The notes beneath the pieces are model-generated. The model was not told the DNA's origin and did not search any database. It saw nothing but the letters and a program-made list of their open reading frames with translations. Positions 29,760 to 41,432 of a DNA stretch of 64,000 nucleotides are shown one piece after another. The stretch's first letter is position 1. Each line of letters begins with the position of its first letter. The stretch is from positions 52,450-116,449 of the forward strand of contig CAJQUW010001820.1 in NCBI GenBank assembly GCA_907163375.1. Direction: 5' to 3'. The stretch comes from Prostheceraeus crozeri (Eukaryota; Platyhelminthes; Polycladida; Euryleptidae). A program made the translations under genes and the position numbers.

Positions 29760-30559
29760 ATGGTTGGATCTACTGAAAGATCTGTTCGATTGGAGACAAA
29801 GCGGAGAAGAATTCAGAAGTTAACAAGGGAAATCATACATCTGCTGCAAGCACGAAGTAAAATATTCTTACACTTGGATATGAGAAGAATTTTTGTATAT
29901 ATCGGTGACTCGCAAGATGTAGAAAATATTAAACTTAATTGAACAACGGCAGACAGCAATATTTTCTTTAAATAGAACCTTATCACAAGAACGAGACGAA
30001 CAAATTATTGAACAATCAACAATATCATCGAACAACATCGATACAACAGCGCCGTCAACTTATAGAACAATCTCAACAAAATATGCAGCCTATTCAAGAA
30101 ATTCAATCTCTGACAAATATGCAGCCTATTCAAGAAATTCAATCTATGACAAATATTCAATCTATGTCAAATATTCAATCTATGTCAAATATGCAGCCTA
30201 TAACAAATATTCAGTCTATGTGAAATATGCAGCCTATGACAAATATTCAATCTATGTCAAATATGCAGCCTATTCAAGAAATTCAATCTATGACAAATAT
30301 TCAATCTATGTCAAATATGCAGCCTATTCAAGAAATTCAATCTATGTTAAATATTCAATCTATGATAAATACTCAATCTATGTCAAATATGCAGCCTATT
30401 CAAGAAATTCAATCTATGACAAATATTCAATCTATGACAAATATTCAATCTATGTCAAATATTCAATCTATGACAAATATTCAATCTATGACAAATATGC
30501 AGCCTATTCAAGAAATTCAATCTATGACAAATATTCAATCTATGTCAAATCTACATTAG
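29760..30559 (+). pseudogene. Repeat-rich Q/M protein gene of Polinton 2, frameshifted
   Basis: A basic N-terminus (MVGSTERSVRLETKRRRIQ, residues 1-60) stops at 29941. In another frame a glutamine-rich segment (QQRRQLIEQSQQN) leads into NIQSMT, NIQSMS and MQPIQEIQSM repeats, with a TGA at 30221 and an open end to 30559. Function unknown. It occupies the place where an accessory gene would lie between the protease and PolB, and it has no counterpart in Polinton 1. Confidence 0.5.
30084..30556 (+). repeat. 18-bp tandem repeat array (NIQSMT-type coding repeats)
   Basis: The base unit AATATTCAATCTATGACA alternates with a 30-bp variant AATATGCAGCCTATTCAAGAAATTCAATC. About 25 units in all. Because units are multiples of three and lack stops in two frames, two long overlapping frames (Q/M-rich and Y/S-rich) arise. 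Confidence 0.9.
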
Positions 30560-30635
30560 CTGGCGCAAAACAAACAAACAATTTGAAGAGAAAAAACCTT
30601 CATATAAACGCTGCGAGTGCTATACTTAATTAATT

Positions 30636-30722
30636 ATATTTTTGGTTGTAATAAGTTTTTGGTTGTAATAAGTTTTTGGATGTAATAAGTTTTTGGATGT
30701 AATAAGTTTTTGGATGTAATAA
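30636..30722. repeat. TTTTTGGxTGTAATAAG tandem repeats beside the PolB 3' end
   Basis: About five 18-bp copies (TTTTTGGTTGTAATAAG or TTTTTGGATGTAATAAG) end just before the PolB stop codon at 30729. A role in 3' processing is possible but unsupported. Confidence 0.8.
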
Positions 30723-30728
30723 AAAATA

Positions 30729-33700
30729 TTATTCCCACGTGTCATCATCATCACTTAAATTACTCTCACTGACGATTGTTTTAAATATTTCAGCTTGAAT
30801 ATCTTCTCCGTTATAAGGCAACATAATTTCATTTTCATCAGGTGCTTGACGTTTAAGAAGATTTATTTGACCAGAAAATTTTTTTTCTTCAGTATTATTA
30901 TTTTTATCAGGAATACTAATTCCAGTTTCTAAAGATCTTTTCCATTGTTTATTAACAGTTGTTGTTAATGTTTCACCATAGTATAATTGTATATAATCTT
31001 CTACTTTTACTTTATTTTGCGAATATCCTTTCAATGTTTTCTTTTCACTAAGTCTCCCTTGTTCATCTACAGTAATACAATATTTTATTTTAGGGGCAAT
31101 AAACATTGCACATATAATTCCGCCATTCCCATAATCTTTTTTCCCTTGACACAATTCCCCACCAACATAGCCAGCAGCATCTAATTTATTGAAGAGCTCA
31201 TTAGAAATGTATATTGAATCAGTGTTTTTTACAATTAATGGAAAACCACAATTAAATGCGCCATCTTCTGTTTTAATATCATAAACATATTGTGGTTTAT
31301 TATTTAAATATCTTACAGTGGTAACACTTTTGGTAATATTATTTTAACTTGACACGCAGTAAAACGCAATGGTTTATCTTGTCTTTCGCTTACTACCAAA
31401 TTAATACCTAGAGATGATGCCAAATTGTATAAACCACTAAAGGTTTCTTTATTTTTCTGTGTAAAACAAATAGTTGCATATTTACTTGTAAGACAAGATT
31501 TCTTGCTCCCATCTGCTGCATAAAATCCAACAAAGAACCAATATCTAATATTATATTCAGCATTTAGAACATTCCAAGGAACACGCTTTTCTCTAAACTG
31601 ATTATAATAATTTTCACTAAAGTATGTGGCATATTGTTTTGGATTTTCAAAATTAAGTTTGTATACCCTAGATGATCTCATTGTATCATATATTTTACAA
31701 TCATTGTTATAAACTTCATTAATATATGTTTGCAATTTAATTAAGAGGTTAAGGTCTTGGTTATTTAAAGTACAACAATATCTGACTCCTGATTCATAAT
31801 TATAGATTCCAGCAGAGCCATCTCCTAAAAAGAACCCTTCTATAAATGCTTGCTTACATCTTCAATTTGGTGGATCATTAACATAAATATCACTTACAAT
31901 TTGTTTCAATGTGATTGTATTGTCGTGTAAAAATAATTTATTATGTAGTAAATTTGTTCCTATATTAAATTCTTGTGGCTTTATTTCATTACCTGTTTCA
32001 TCTAACAATGAATGATCTTCAGTAACATCTACTATTCCAATTTTTGTTCTTATTCGATAAATGCTTTTATTTGTAAGATGTCTAATAATTTTTTTTTACT
32101 TTACTCCATCCATTATGAGCATAAATTTCTAAATTATCAACAAATGAAATTTCTTTCATATCACCATTAATTTCAAACGGATTAATTTTATAGTTGTTTA
32201 CAATACTATCTATTCTAGAAATAAATAATAAATTATTCTTTCTCAATATTACAGGCGTGTCAGCTGTTACTGAATCTGTATAATGAATGTATTTTTCGTT
32301 GAAACCATTAATTTCTAAAATAAAGTTATTCATGATTCTTCTAGAGTGAGAAAGAATGAAAGAACCTAAGTGTGATGGCATGAATGACGTCTTCCCATCT
32401 TTTACAATATTAGTTTTAAGAAATTCATCATCTTCCATTTCTACTTTCGCTAAATATTGTTCATCATTTAATTTTCCATAATCTTTTACTTCTTGAGTGA
32501 AATTTTTTCTCAATGTATTCTCATTCCATAAATGATATTTAGTGGTTATATCTTTTTGCACCGTTTTGCCATATAGTGAGTTCATCAATAATTTAATTAA
32601 CTCATCACCTACAGTATTTCCTTCTGTTTTATATCTTTTTCTCAAATTAAAAAGTTTTTCAATATAATTTCGAAATGGTGAAACTTGATAATTTTTTTCA
32701 TAAATTATACCATCAGTAATATGTAAGATTTTCCCTCCGCATCTAACAATTTCTTGTATGTCTACAGAAGTTAATACATCATAACATATACCATTCCTAA
32801 ATCTTATTACTTCTTGATTGCAATTGTTTTCATTTTTTACCTTATCTTTCGCAGCTTTTACATGAGAATTATTATTTTGATTTTTAAATTTATCTTTTAT
32901 AGGAACTGGTTGAAAAAACATATCATTGGGATATTGAAACACAACTGTAAATATTCCAGTTTTAGGTCTAAATGTTTGAGTATTAAATTTATATACTATT
33001 TCTCGTTCTTCTTCTTGACGAAATTTTCTAGCTGATTCAGCTTTAGGATATTCTGAATTTTCATCATACATAGCTGATGGATATAAAGATGTTGCATCAA
33101 AAGCCATTAGAAATTCATTTTTTTGTTCAAGTAGTTGATTTGAAATTTTCCTACAAATTTCAATTTTATCTCGTAAATCTCGATACTGTTTCATTAAATC
33201 TATTAAATTACTTCCAAGGGACAAAGTCCCCCCAGCGTAGCGACCAGGAAAATACTGTTTTAATATTGGTAACAAGATGCTACAGAATGGTGATATGTAT
33301 TTTCTTATATTTGCTGAAACTCTTCCACCTTTAACAGATTTTCTAATATAATTTCTAGCCCATAAATCTATATGAGAATGAATATATATATTGTCATTTT
33401 GTACGCTTTTCATCCAACCGTTAAATGTTAAAGCAGAGGATGTCAAATTAGTAGTTATATCTTCACCAACTAAATCTTGCATAACATTATTATATTTGTA
33501 GATACAAAAAGCTAAAGAAAGAATATCGTTAATTAAATACGGTTTCCACTCATGTTCTTTTTCTTGATAATTAACATGTGTAATTTCGCCAATTTCATAA
33601 ATTAATTTACACACATTGGTAGGAATTTTAAAATTCTCACACCATTTAGAAAGACTTGTTTTTACATGTTGATAACTACATTTCATTATAGTAGTTTGAA

Positions 33701-35331
33701 GTGCTAATTTACTTGAAGGTGAATCTTTTTTCATATTGTTTTTAAATCTAAAAGATTTTTGAATGTATCTACTAACACATTCAGTTGTATAAGGATTTTG
33801 TAATGAAGCAGTTAATATTCCTCTTGAAGTTTTAAGAGGCGGTTTAGATAATTTAAAATTAGCTTTTATCGGAAAATAGGAATCAAAACCTGATGAATTG
33901 TGAGCTATTAAAGTTACTCTCGAATAATTAAATTTTCCAAGAGTTTTAAAAAATTGATGGATCGGACATACGTCCTCTGGGTTTCCCCCGATCGGACATT
34001 CATCATCCTCAGTTCTCGTGAATATTTTCACACAATTTTGAAGTTTATTAAATTCTAATTCAGTTAAATTATTATACTTATTAATCTGTATTTTAAGATT
34101 TTTAATTTCATCTTCATCTTTTGATCGTTTAATTTTAATCATATCACTTAACAAACGTGTTTCTAATTCTTTCAATCTTTGTTTCGGTAAACAACATATA
34201 AATTTATTAAAATTAATAGCTCCTACAGCATAAGGAATAGGGTGAGCTGTTGAACAGTTAGGATCAGGAAAAGTTTCGAGATCCCAAATATATGTTGAAC
34301 TATAGTCAATTTTTTTCTTTTGTTATGATTTTATATGGACGCGTTGTTAGATTTTCATCAGTAACTGTTTTATATATGGGTTTGAAATTATTTTCAATTT
34401 CTCTAATGGCTTTTAATTTATGAGATTTATTGATTAAACAATAGTGACCAATTGTTGAACCTGCGTGAAAATAATTGTAATAAACATAATTATGAAACGT
34501 TTCAATTCGTCTAGGATTTAAATGACGATTGGCAGGACTATAATATTGAACACATTCTCCAAAATATTTATTGAATTGAGAAAATTTGCAGTTTGACATT
34601 ACTCCTGTTCTAGATGTGGCTTTCTCTTTATATAAAAAATTATTAAACATTTCTTTCATCATTTCTCCTTGTTCTTCATTAAAACCTCGTAAAACATTAT
34701 AACATTTAATAAAACAAAAATCTTCAGAAGGAATATAACAATATTCACCGAAATATTCTTTGATTCTATATTTCATATTAATCCCTGCCCCTCTATGCGA
34801 TCTTTGTACTAACTTCATTCCAAAATCTTCGTATTTAATATTACCTGTAAAAATACATTCGTTAGCATCGGATTTCTCATCCAGATTCGAAAACCATATT
34901 TCAAATAAATTTTTATTATAGAAGGTTACGTAAAAATTTTGAATTATATTTTCCTGATCTTTAACAACTTTTCCAAGTAAATTAATAATTTTACCATTTG
35001 CTAAAAGTTTCCGCATATCATTTACTACATTAATAAAAGATACATTTTCATATTTAATTTCATTTGGATTAAATAAATTACATAAATCATCACCAAGCTC
35101 ATCCTTAATTCTATCATCAAAAAATATATCAGTAATAGGAGTTTCTAATATTTCTTTTGTTCCACTTTTCTGTTTTTTAATATTACGTCTAATACTACGC
35201 CTAGTACGTTTCTGTTTTTTAATACGTTTACTACGTTTGCTATGTTTAATTTGTGCATCAAACTCAGCAGTTTGTTTCTTGATTAATTCATCAATCCTAG
35301 ACGTTTGTCCGAGAGACATTTCACGATTCAT
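30729..35331 (-). pseudogene. POLB: Protein-primed family B DNA polymerase of Polinton 2 with intein, frameshifted
   Basis: Open stretches are 35331-34306, 34175-32082 (697 codons), 31735-31313 and 31154-30729. Exo II (AHNSSGFDSYF), motif A (FDATSLYPSAMY), motif B (LMNSLYGKTVQK) and motif C (YTD with intein, then TDSIYIS) are present. The segment between 34306 and 34175 has a frameshift (KEKN) in the Exo I region, which reads WDLETFPDPN in the other frame. Short GC-rich hairpins sit inside the coding sequence at 33218-33230 and 33964-33975 without breaking the frame. The acidic C-terminus is SDDDDTWE. Compared with Polinton 1 this gene points the same way as the ATPase instead of toward it. 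Confidence 0.93.
31224..32273 (-). other. Intein in PolB motif C, Polinton 2
   Basis: It begins at Ser of SVTADTPVILRKNN after YTD and ends at Asn of LIVKN before TDSIYIS, exactly as in Polinton 1. The 1050-bp length exceeds that copy by 12 bp because of an intact INPFEINGDM segment near the start. LAGLIDADG-like motifs GFFLGDGSAG and FFVGFYAADGSK are present. Frameshifts near 32085 and 31330 and a change near 31860 break it. Confidence 0.9.
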
Positions 35332-35380
35332 ATTTTTTAAAAGAAAAAATGAATTTTTACATAGAACCTCGGTTCCGTTT

Positions 35381-35713
35381 TTACATATACACAGGAATAT
35401 GTAATTGATGTAATGTTTCTAATTCATGTGTTGTTAAATGTTCTTTCTTAACCAACCACCATAAATTATTATACGCCAAAAATACTCGGAAACTTCTTAA
35501 ACAAAGTGGAAAGTCCTTTGTTTTAAAACAAAGTGGAAAGTCCTTTGTTTTAACACACGGTTTAATACCATGTTTTGTTTTATAATCTGTAACGAGCGCT
35601 ACGTATTTATGATGATAATAAAATCTAACTTCTTTCTTCGAATTTACAGGATTTGTAGGATGACGATAATCTTTTAAAACTGGTACATGTTCTATCTTGT
35701 AAACATCCAACAT
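35381..35713 (-). CDS. Conserved small Polinton protein upstream of PolB
   Basis: The frame from MLDVYKIEH to HIPVYM (~110 aa) contains HVPVLKDYRHPTNPVNSKKEVRFYYHH, LWWLVKKEHLTTHELETLHQL and no lesion. It contains a 29-bp direct duplication (35500-35557, FKTKDFPLC twice) that lengthens the middle by about ten residues and is absent from Polinton 1. An upstream ATG at 35773 adds an unconserved leader. The family is unknown; it is always next to PolB here. Confidence 0.62.
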   Translation of the reverse strand: MLDVYKIEHVPVLKDYRHPTNPVNSKKEVRFYYHHKYVALVTDYKTKHGIKPCVKTKDFPLCFKTKDFPLCLRSFRVFLAYNNLWWLVKKEHLTTHELETLHQLHIPVYM

Positions 35714-35808
35714 ATTTTTTTTATTTTTATTAACAAAAAATTTATAAGAAAAAATTATTCGGTCACTCCCCAAAAATATTTTGTATCGACTTTCAGTCGG
35801 GGCGAAGC

Positions 35809-36576
35809 TTAGTCAGAGAACAAATCTTCTATAACTCTATCATGAATTTTTTTATCAATATTAGTTGTAATGAAGCCATAATCTTTTGACCAAGCATTGT
35901 TACACGATTGTTTAAATTCATCTTTATTTCTTACACATAAATCTCTTAACAAATCACTTAAGTTTCTTGCATTTATTTCAAATTGTATAAATATATTTGC
36001 ATTCTTTCTAATAACACTTCCGTCTAATGAATACATACTTTGTGTTAAATAAAAAACACTACAGTTATTATGTCTACCTCTTGTGAAATAACTTCTCTGA
36101 ACTGACTGATTTCTATCATTAACACAATCATCAAAAATTACACAATGTTTCATTGTTTTATCTAGTTTACTAGGATCTTGCATATTACCACTATCATCTA
36201 TTAATTGTATCTTTATATGCTTATTTTTATTGGATTCTACTAACTGATTATTTTTTGCTGCTTCTTCACACCACGAACTTATTTCTTCTTCATATTCAGA
36301 ATTTTCATATTCTTTGAATAATGAAGCAATTGCTGTTTTTTAAGATTATTTTCAAATCCATATTTTAAAAATTGATAGACGGGTTGTTCTGCTGTTGTTG
36401 TATAAATTATAAGATTGTTATAATCCAAAAAATTTGGAGTCGTTAAAATTTTAAATAATAGATACGTTTTTCCACATCCTGATCTTCCACAAATAACTGA
36501 CAAAACTTTATTAGATAAATTTGGATGATGATTAAATTTGAGTTTTTTTTTTATTTAATGGGGGAACTTCACTCAT
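35809..36576 (-). pseudogene. ATP: Packaging ATPase of Polinton 2, two frameshifts
   Basis: The start is MSEVPPLNKK at 36576, then an extra A in an A-run (near 36545-36555) shifts the frame. GRSGCGKT (Walker A) is intact. A second frameshift near 36340 follows FENNL. The last part (from NMQDPSK, with HCVIFDDCVN and RSYFTRGRHNNC) is open to 35809. Same family and neighbours as the intact Polinton 1 gene. Confidence 0.88.
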
Positions 36577-36650
36577 TTTTTAATAAAAAAAATTATTTTT
36601 ATTTTAAAAGAAGAAGAAGAAAATTAATTTCTCTAGCTTCGCGTAGGAGT

Positions 36651-37441
36651 TTATACCTCTCGAACCAAAAGATCTATCATTATCTCTTCACCTCCAAAAT
36701 TTATTTCTTGTCCTTTCTCATCAGTGATTCTAATGTTAATGTTGTTAATAGTTTTTCTTGTAATAGGGAAATATATTAATGTTTGTGGAATTACATTTAA
36801 TCTATAACCAATGGGTACAGTAAAAGCTGGAAAACTGAATATTAAATTTGACAATTTACCATTTATATATCCTCCTTCAATAATGTCACAATGTACAACA
36901 ATTGAATTTATTTCAGTTATTTTTGGAATCTTCTCACCTAAATGATAACCTTGACTATAGGTTTGTTTATTAAATCCTAATAGCTTTGACAATGATCTAT
37001 CATGATTAAAATCAACTTGATGATTTTCGTCTAAAGTAAGAGAAAATTTATTAACTGCCGGTTCAACTGCAAAATGTAATTGTTTCTTATCTTTAAATGG
37101 TATACCTAAATGTCTCTTAATTTCATTTGATATTGATTCAACTTCGTAAGAACCAGGAAGAAAAGTTAGTACTTTCCACGTTTTGCCTTTATCAGTAGAA
37201 TATCTAAATTGATCATTCACATCTTTTATAACATTTTGAATAGTGTGAAATGTAAAGAAACTAGTCAATGCAATTTGATAATTTTTATCTTGCTCCAAAT
37301 GTAGAATGGGTTCTAAATTACAAGTGTGTGTGATGAAGTAGTTGTTATAATTTTTAACGTCGTACTAAATTTTGATGAACCCAAAATCTCTGTTAGATTT
37401 TCTAAATGATTATTAATTTTGTCTAAATCTGCTGAACAGAT
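36651..37441 (-). pseudogene. Penton-like minor capsid protein of Polinton 2, start lost and one frameshift
   Basis: The match begins at 37441 where the expected ATG reads ATC. A 1-nt insertion at TTSSHT(C)NL near 37325 breaks the frame. From MEQDKNYQIALTSF (37298) it is open to GGEEIMIDLLVREV. Blocks KGKTWKVLTFLPGSYEVE, SLSKLLGFNKQTYSQGYH, CDIIEGGYINGKLS and RKTINNINIRITDEKG match Polinton 1. Single jelly-roll vertex protein by family. Confidence 0.8.
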
Positions 37442-37553
37442 TTTTTAGTTAAAATTTTGAATAAATATTATAGATAAAAATCATAGATAAAAATCATAAA
37501 TAAAAATCATAGATAAAAATTAGAAACAACATATTTCAACTACGGGGGAAGCC
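37442..37553. repeat. ATAGATAAAAATC tandem repeats
   Basis: About four 15-bp units (ATAGATAAAAATCAT with one A variant) fill the gap between the penton and conserved-protein genes. GCCCTAGAACCATCGGTTCG at the end is another small inverted motif overlapping the downstream stop. Confidence 0.75.
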
Positions 37554-38378
37554 CTAGAACCATCGGTTCGTTATACTTTTATAATCCTCTTCATTTAGAA
37601 TCTTCTTTTCTAACAGTCTTTTCAATATAGCATGAATTTCATTGAAACTAGAATTATGTCCTTCTTTTATTGCAGATATTAAAATATTTAATCTATTTAG
37701 TAATTCTTGTGGATCATCTGGCAAGAATATGGTTGTTTCTGTTTTCTGTTTTTCAGATAAACCTTTCCCTACTTTAACTCCCGTTGATAATAAATTTTCT
37801 AATTGTTTATAACGTCTAAGAGATTTTACTGCACCAACTCTGTCTAACATAGCTTTATATTTTATGAGATCTTCTACAGCATAATTATTTAAATCTGCTC
37901 CTCTTAAAAGATTAACAAAATTTCTATCTAAATTAAAAGGAGATTTATCTGGTGAAACAATTAAACCTCGAAAAGGTCGTGGAAATATTTCATTTTGACC
38001 GAGATAAAATCTAGGTATTGTTTTTCCATCCATAAATGAAATAGAATGTTCAAATTGCATAGATTTTGGTAATTTCTTATTAATGTTTGATTCTAGTAAT
38101 CCATAGTCATCTAATATAGTTTTGTGCTCTGGATCTGTTATATCAATTTGTTTATCATTATTTGTAAGTTCTTTTTCAAGAGTTTTAAATGGTTTCATAG
38201 TTTTTTCAAAATCAGTTTTTACTTGCTCGGTTTGCTGCATTTTTTCAAACATATCAGATTGAATACCAGCTTTTATCATTCTATGTTGAAGATGATTTTC
38301 TTTCATAATATTTCTTTGTTTTATTAACTCTTCTAATTGTTTTATTCTTTTAAAATTATCAGCTCTAATTTTATCCAT
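37554..38378 (-). CDS. Conserved Polinton protein of unknown function, ~275 aa
   Basis: The frame is intact. The start MDKIRADNFKRIKQLEEL at 38378 is preferred to the upstream ATG at 38444 because it aligns with Polinton 1. N-terminal coiled coil (IKQRNIMKENHLQHRM), the globular block (DDYGLLESNINKKLP, YLGQNEIFPRPFRGLI, LLRGADLNNYA, LDRVGAVK) and the C-terminal block (FLPDDPQELLNRL, GHNSSFNEIHAILKRL) are as in Polinton 1, without its PTGY repeats. It lies between penton and membrane protein, so probably a virion or assembly protein; that is inference. Confidence 0.75.
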   Translation of the reverse strand: MDKIRADNFKRIKQLEELIKQRNIMKENHLQHRMIKAGIQSDMFEKMQQTEQVKTDFEKTMKPFKTLEKELTNNDKQIDITDPEHKTILDDYGLLESNINKKLPKSMQFEHSISFMDGKTIPRFYLGQNEIFPRPFRGLIVSPDKSPFNLDRNFVNLLRGADLNNYAVEDLIKYKAMLDRVGAVKSLRRYKQLENLLSTGVKVGKGLSEKQKTETTIFLPDDPQELLNRLNILISAIKEGHNSSFNEIHAILKRLLEKKILNEEDYKSITNRWF

Positions 38379-38499
38379 TTTTAAAATATAATATTTGAAT
38401 TTTGTGGTAACATTGGAATACAACAAAAACATTTTACTGAACAAATTATTTTTTTATTGCTTTGTTGTCTGACATCTTTTTGTTTAAAGTTTTCTCGTT
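38379..38499. other. Intergenic gap
   Basis: AT-rich gap between two minus-strand genes; nothing further seen. Confidence 0.3.
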
Positions 38500-39243
38500 T
38501 TAAGTTTTGTTTAATAAAGTTTTGCTTAAATTTTCGCTTAAAGTTTTTAGCTCTTCTAAAAAAATTTTATCATTTTCTTCATTAGAAATTTTACCATCAG
38601 TAAAAGTTTTACCATCACTAGAAATTTTGCCATCCTGTTTATTCTTATCATCAACTTTTTCTGACTGTAATTGAAATGATATTTGATTTACTTCATTAGC
38701 TATTTGATCAAATTTTTCAATCTCATCTAACGTAATAGCATTATCATCACATACTCTTTGAAAGTAGTAATGTAGTTTATCATAGACTTCTTTAATATGT
38801 AAATGCTTAGTTTTTAATGATTTTCGTTTCTTAGTTATTAAAGATTTATCTAACATTGTAACAAGTGAAGTTGCAAAAACACCCGTACCTGTTAAAGCTG
38901 TAGCAACTACTGGAATTACTAAAACACCTGAAGATATAACAATTGTTAAATCACCTAAACTTATTGTTAAGAATATGCCAATTCCTTGTGTTACATTCTT
39001 AACTTTAGACCATCTCTTTCTTAATTTTTTATAATGCTCTAATCTTAATAATAATTGAGATTCTTTATCTTTCATATACCTAACTCTGTCTTTATGTTTT
39101 TCTTTATTCATCTTTTGGTTGTTTATCTTTTCAATGTTCATTAAAGTAGAACTACGTTCATATGATAACGAAGGATATATTCTTGCGGTTTCTTCCACTA
39201 TTATTCCTTCCATTTCTGAGGCTTCCCCCGTTGAGGTTTCCAT
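38500..39243 (-). CDS. Polinton membrane protein, ~248 aa
   Basis: The start METSTGEASEMEG at 39243 lies inside the right TIR; an in-frame ATG at 39270 is also possible. A charged N-terminus (DRVRYMKDKESQLLLRLEH) precedes a long hydrophobic region of about 55 residues with two likely helices (GIGIFLTISLGDLTIVISSG, then IPVVATALTGTGVFATSL). A basic KKRKSLKTKHLH segment follows, then a helical tail with repeated DGKISS/DGKTFTDG units. The frame is intact. A viral-envelope-like or assembly role is possible but unknown. The Polinton 1 copy is disrupted. Confidence 0.78.
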   Translation of the reverse strand: METSTGEASEMEGIIVEETARIYPSLSYERSSTLMNIEKINNQKMNKEKHKDRVRYMKDKESQLLLRLEHYKKLRKRWSKVKNVTQGIGIFLTISLGDLTIVISSGVLVIPVVATALTGTGVFATSLVTMLDKSLITKKRKSLKTKHLHIKEVYDKLHYYFQRVCDDNAITLDEIEKFDQIANEVNQISFQLQSEKVDDKNKQDGKISSDGKTFTDGKISNEENDKIFLEELKTLSENLSKTLLNKT

Positions 39244-39703
39244 TTTTTTAAAGAAATATTTTGAATACAATCTTTTGGTATATTAGGACTACGTGATATT
39301 TTTTGGTCTACCTAAATTTTCATCTGCCTACATCTTCGGCCTTCGGCTACGTGATATTTTTCGACCACGTGATATTTTTTAGATTACGTGATATTTTTTA
39401 GATTACGTGATATTTTAAGACCGCCTAAATTTTCGTCCACGTGATATTTTGAGACCGCCTAAATTTTCGATTACGTGATATTTTGAGACAACTTAAATTT
39501 TCGATTACGTGATATTTTGTTTTTTTTGAAAATTTGTCACTACCTAAATTTTCGCCCTTCGGCCTTCGGCCACGTGAAATTTGAAGTCTACCTAAATTTT
39601 TGAAATTTTTGAAATTTTGATTTTTTGAAAAAAACCCGCAAAAGTGTGACATCCGGCGCAAGCGAAGCGAAGCGTCGCGCCGGATGTCACACTATATACT
39701 ACT
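39203..39703 (-). repeat. Right terminal inverted repeat of Polinton 2
   Basis: Reverse complement of 22852-23347. The tip hairpin (39644-39692) has the same stem but a shorter loop with fewer CGCTT units, so the loop repeat number differs between the two ends of one element. Confidence 0.93.
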
Positions 39704-39709
39704 GTTGAT

Positions 39710-41432
39710 TTGAATTAAATTGAAGCTCTAGTTTCAGTTACTTCATTATGCTTGTGAATAAAAAGCATCAAATTTCAAAAAGTAGCAATTTCGATGAAAT
39801 TGGGCCTACAAAAGAAATTACAAATTTCCCCTAAGAAGCTTGCCATCCATGGGAGTTAATCTGTCAAATAAGGTGACAGATTTGATTAACCGCAGAAAAA
39901 TAAACTTATAATTCCGTAGGCCTATAAATAAAAGTTGAGTGATATTTTCACAGCAATCAAGCTTTTCCTCATTCACGATACAGCTTAAAAAGATGTTGCT
40001 GAGTAACCACTCATACATTGATAAGTTTATTGCACAATTTCCGTTTGTAGCATTGCGGCTTATGAAACATCATTTTTGAGAGTGTCACATTTATGGAATG
40101 ATATGTATTTCATGGAATAAAGGTGTCTATAACCTTCAAACAGTACGTCAAATAATTCGCAATACATGCTTCGTATTGTCATGACAGACGAAAGTTAAGG
40201 TATTTTAAGACAATTTCTAAAATAAAAAATCATTTGTTTCTCAGGTAGAGAGGAATCCACAGCAGAGCCTGATACAATCGCTTTATCAACCACATGGTTA
40301 TCACAACCACTACCACATTATCAACAAAGCAAAGCGTGAAATGGGACTAGATTGAAATCGATCATGGACAATTCAGATAACAATCGGATAAGCAATATAT
40401 CGATAGCATTGATTTCAACTCTTTCTCTCAACTCTCAGCTCCACTAGTAGAAATTTGGTGTCATTCATGATACAATACTATGAAAATTATTTGATCTACA
40501 GTTAAATATGCCTTATTAGCAGATCTATGCGACTAGAAAAAAGATAGGCATCTGGTAGACACCATACAAGTTTGTTAGGCGCTACCAAACAGTAAAAAGT
40601 CGCTACCAAATGAAAAGCAATAAGGCATTTGGTCGCAAGCATTCCATCGGTTTGGCAGGGTACGGTTTACAGTTTTTACTGTATATCGCTCAATACCAAA
40701 CACATACGAAGGATGCATACCAAAATATTTTTTGGTATATTTCTGAATCTATTTGTGTGCTTATCGTATGATATTTCAATGGTAGTATGCTTTACAAACT
40801 AAAGACACACCAGCACAATGTTAAAGGAAAGCATCAATGATTTCTAAAATATGTTGATTTAATAATGCCTTTTATCAATACAGATCACACCAATGTTGCA
40901 TGGTGCTAAATACTGTTTTGTAAGTAGTGAGATGATGACATTCAAGAGTCAAACTTGCAATAATGAATTCGATTTCAATACATGCAAAGCTAATTTGAAT
41001 TTAAGGCATTTTATAAATAATCAATTTTTCAGCCATAAACAGGAATGCATTATGTAATTTTGAAATTAAGCATATTATCAATTCGAAATAAAAACACATC
41101 ATAATTCATGAACGGAAAATAGTTCTGTTTGAGATATATAAGTCAACATGATTGCACAAAGAAGAATATCGTTTGAATGAATTGATGTTAATCAAGTTGG
41201 TTCATGAAGTAGAGCTAACTAAACGTCCTGTAAATGTTACTAGCCAAGTAGCGACGAGGACATACAGCGTAAAATTGACGATAAATCTAATGTAGTTAAA
41301 TACCATACTATCAAAAAGAAATATTCGCGACTGGTATCACTGAAAAAAGTTATTTGACGGTAGTACGTAAAATAATTTTTTTTGCAATGTGACTTAAAGC
41401 TCTACATATGAAAGATGTACGAATGAGGACGT
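39710..41432. other. Host DNA, no gene recognised
   Basis: AT-rich sequence after the Polinton 2 target site. Short frames only. A GCTACCAAA-rich stretch near 40560-40680 may be a decayed repeat. Confidence 0.35.

Larger units (their letters stand above)
22852..39703. mobile_element. Polinton/Maverick element 2, complete, 16.9 kb
   Basis: The ends AGTAGTATATAG and CTATATACTACT are flanked by the direct 6-bp duplication GTTGAT (22846-22851 and 39704-39709). TIRs are about 0.5 kb. The gene set is the same as in Polinton 1, but the orientation and order differ. From the left: fibre-like, pVI-like, capsid, pX-like and PLA2-integrase on plus; protease on minus; repeat-rich ORF on plus; then PolB, small protein, ATPase, penton, conserved protein and membrane protein on minus. 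Most genes have one to three frameshifts. Confidence 0.96.

Noticed and set aside
30084..30556. Possible CRISPR array
   Set aside because: The units are contiguous 18-48-bp tandem repeats with no unique spacers, and the context is a eukaryotic transposon.
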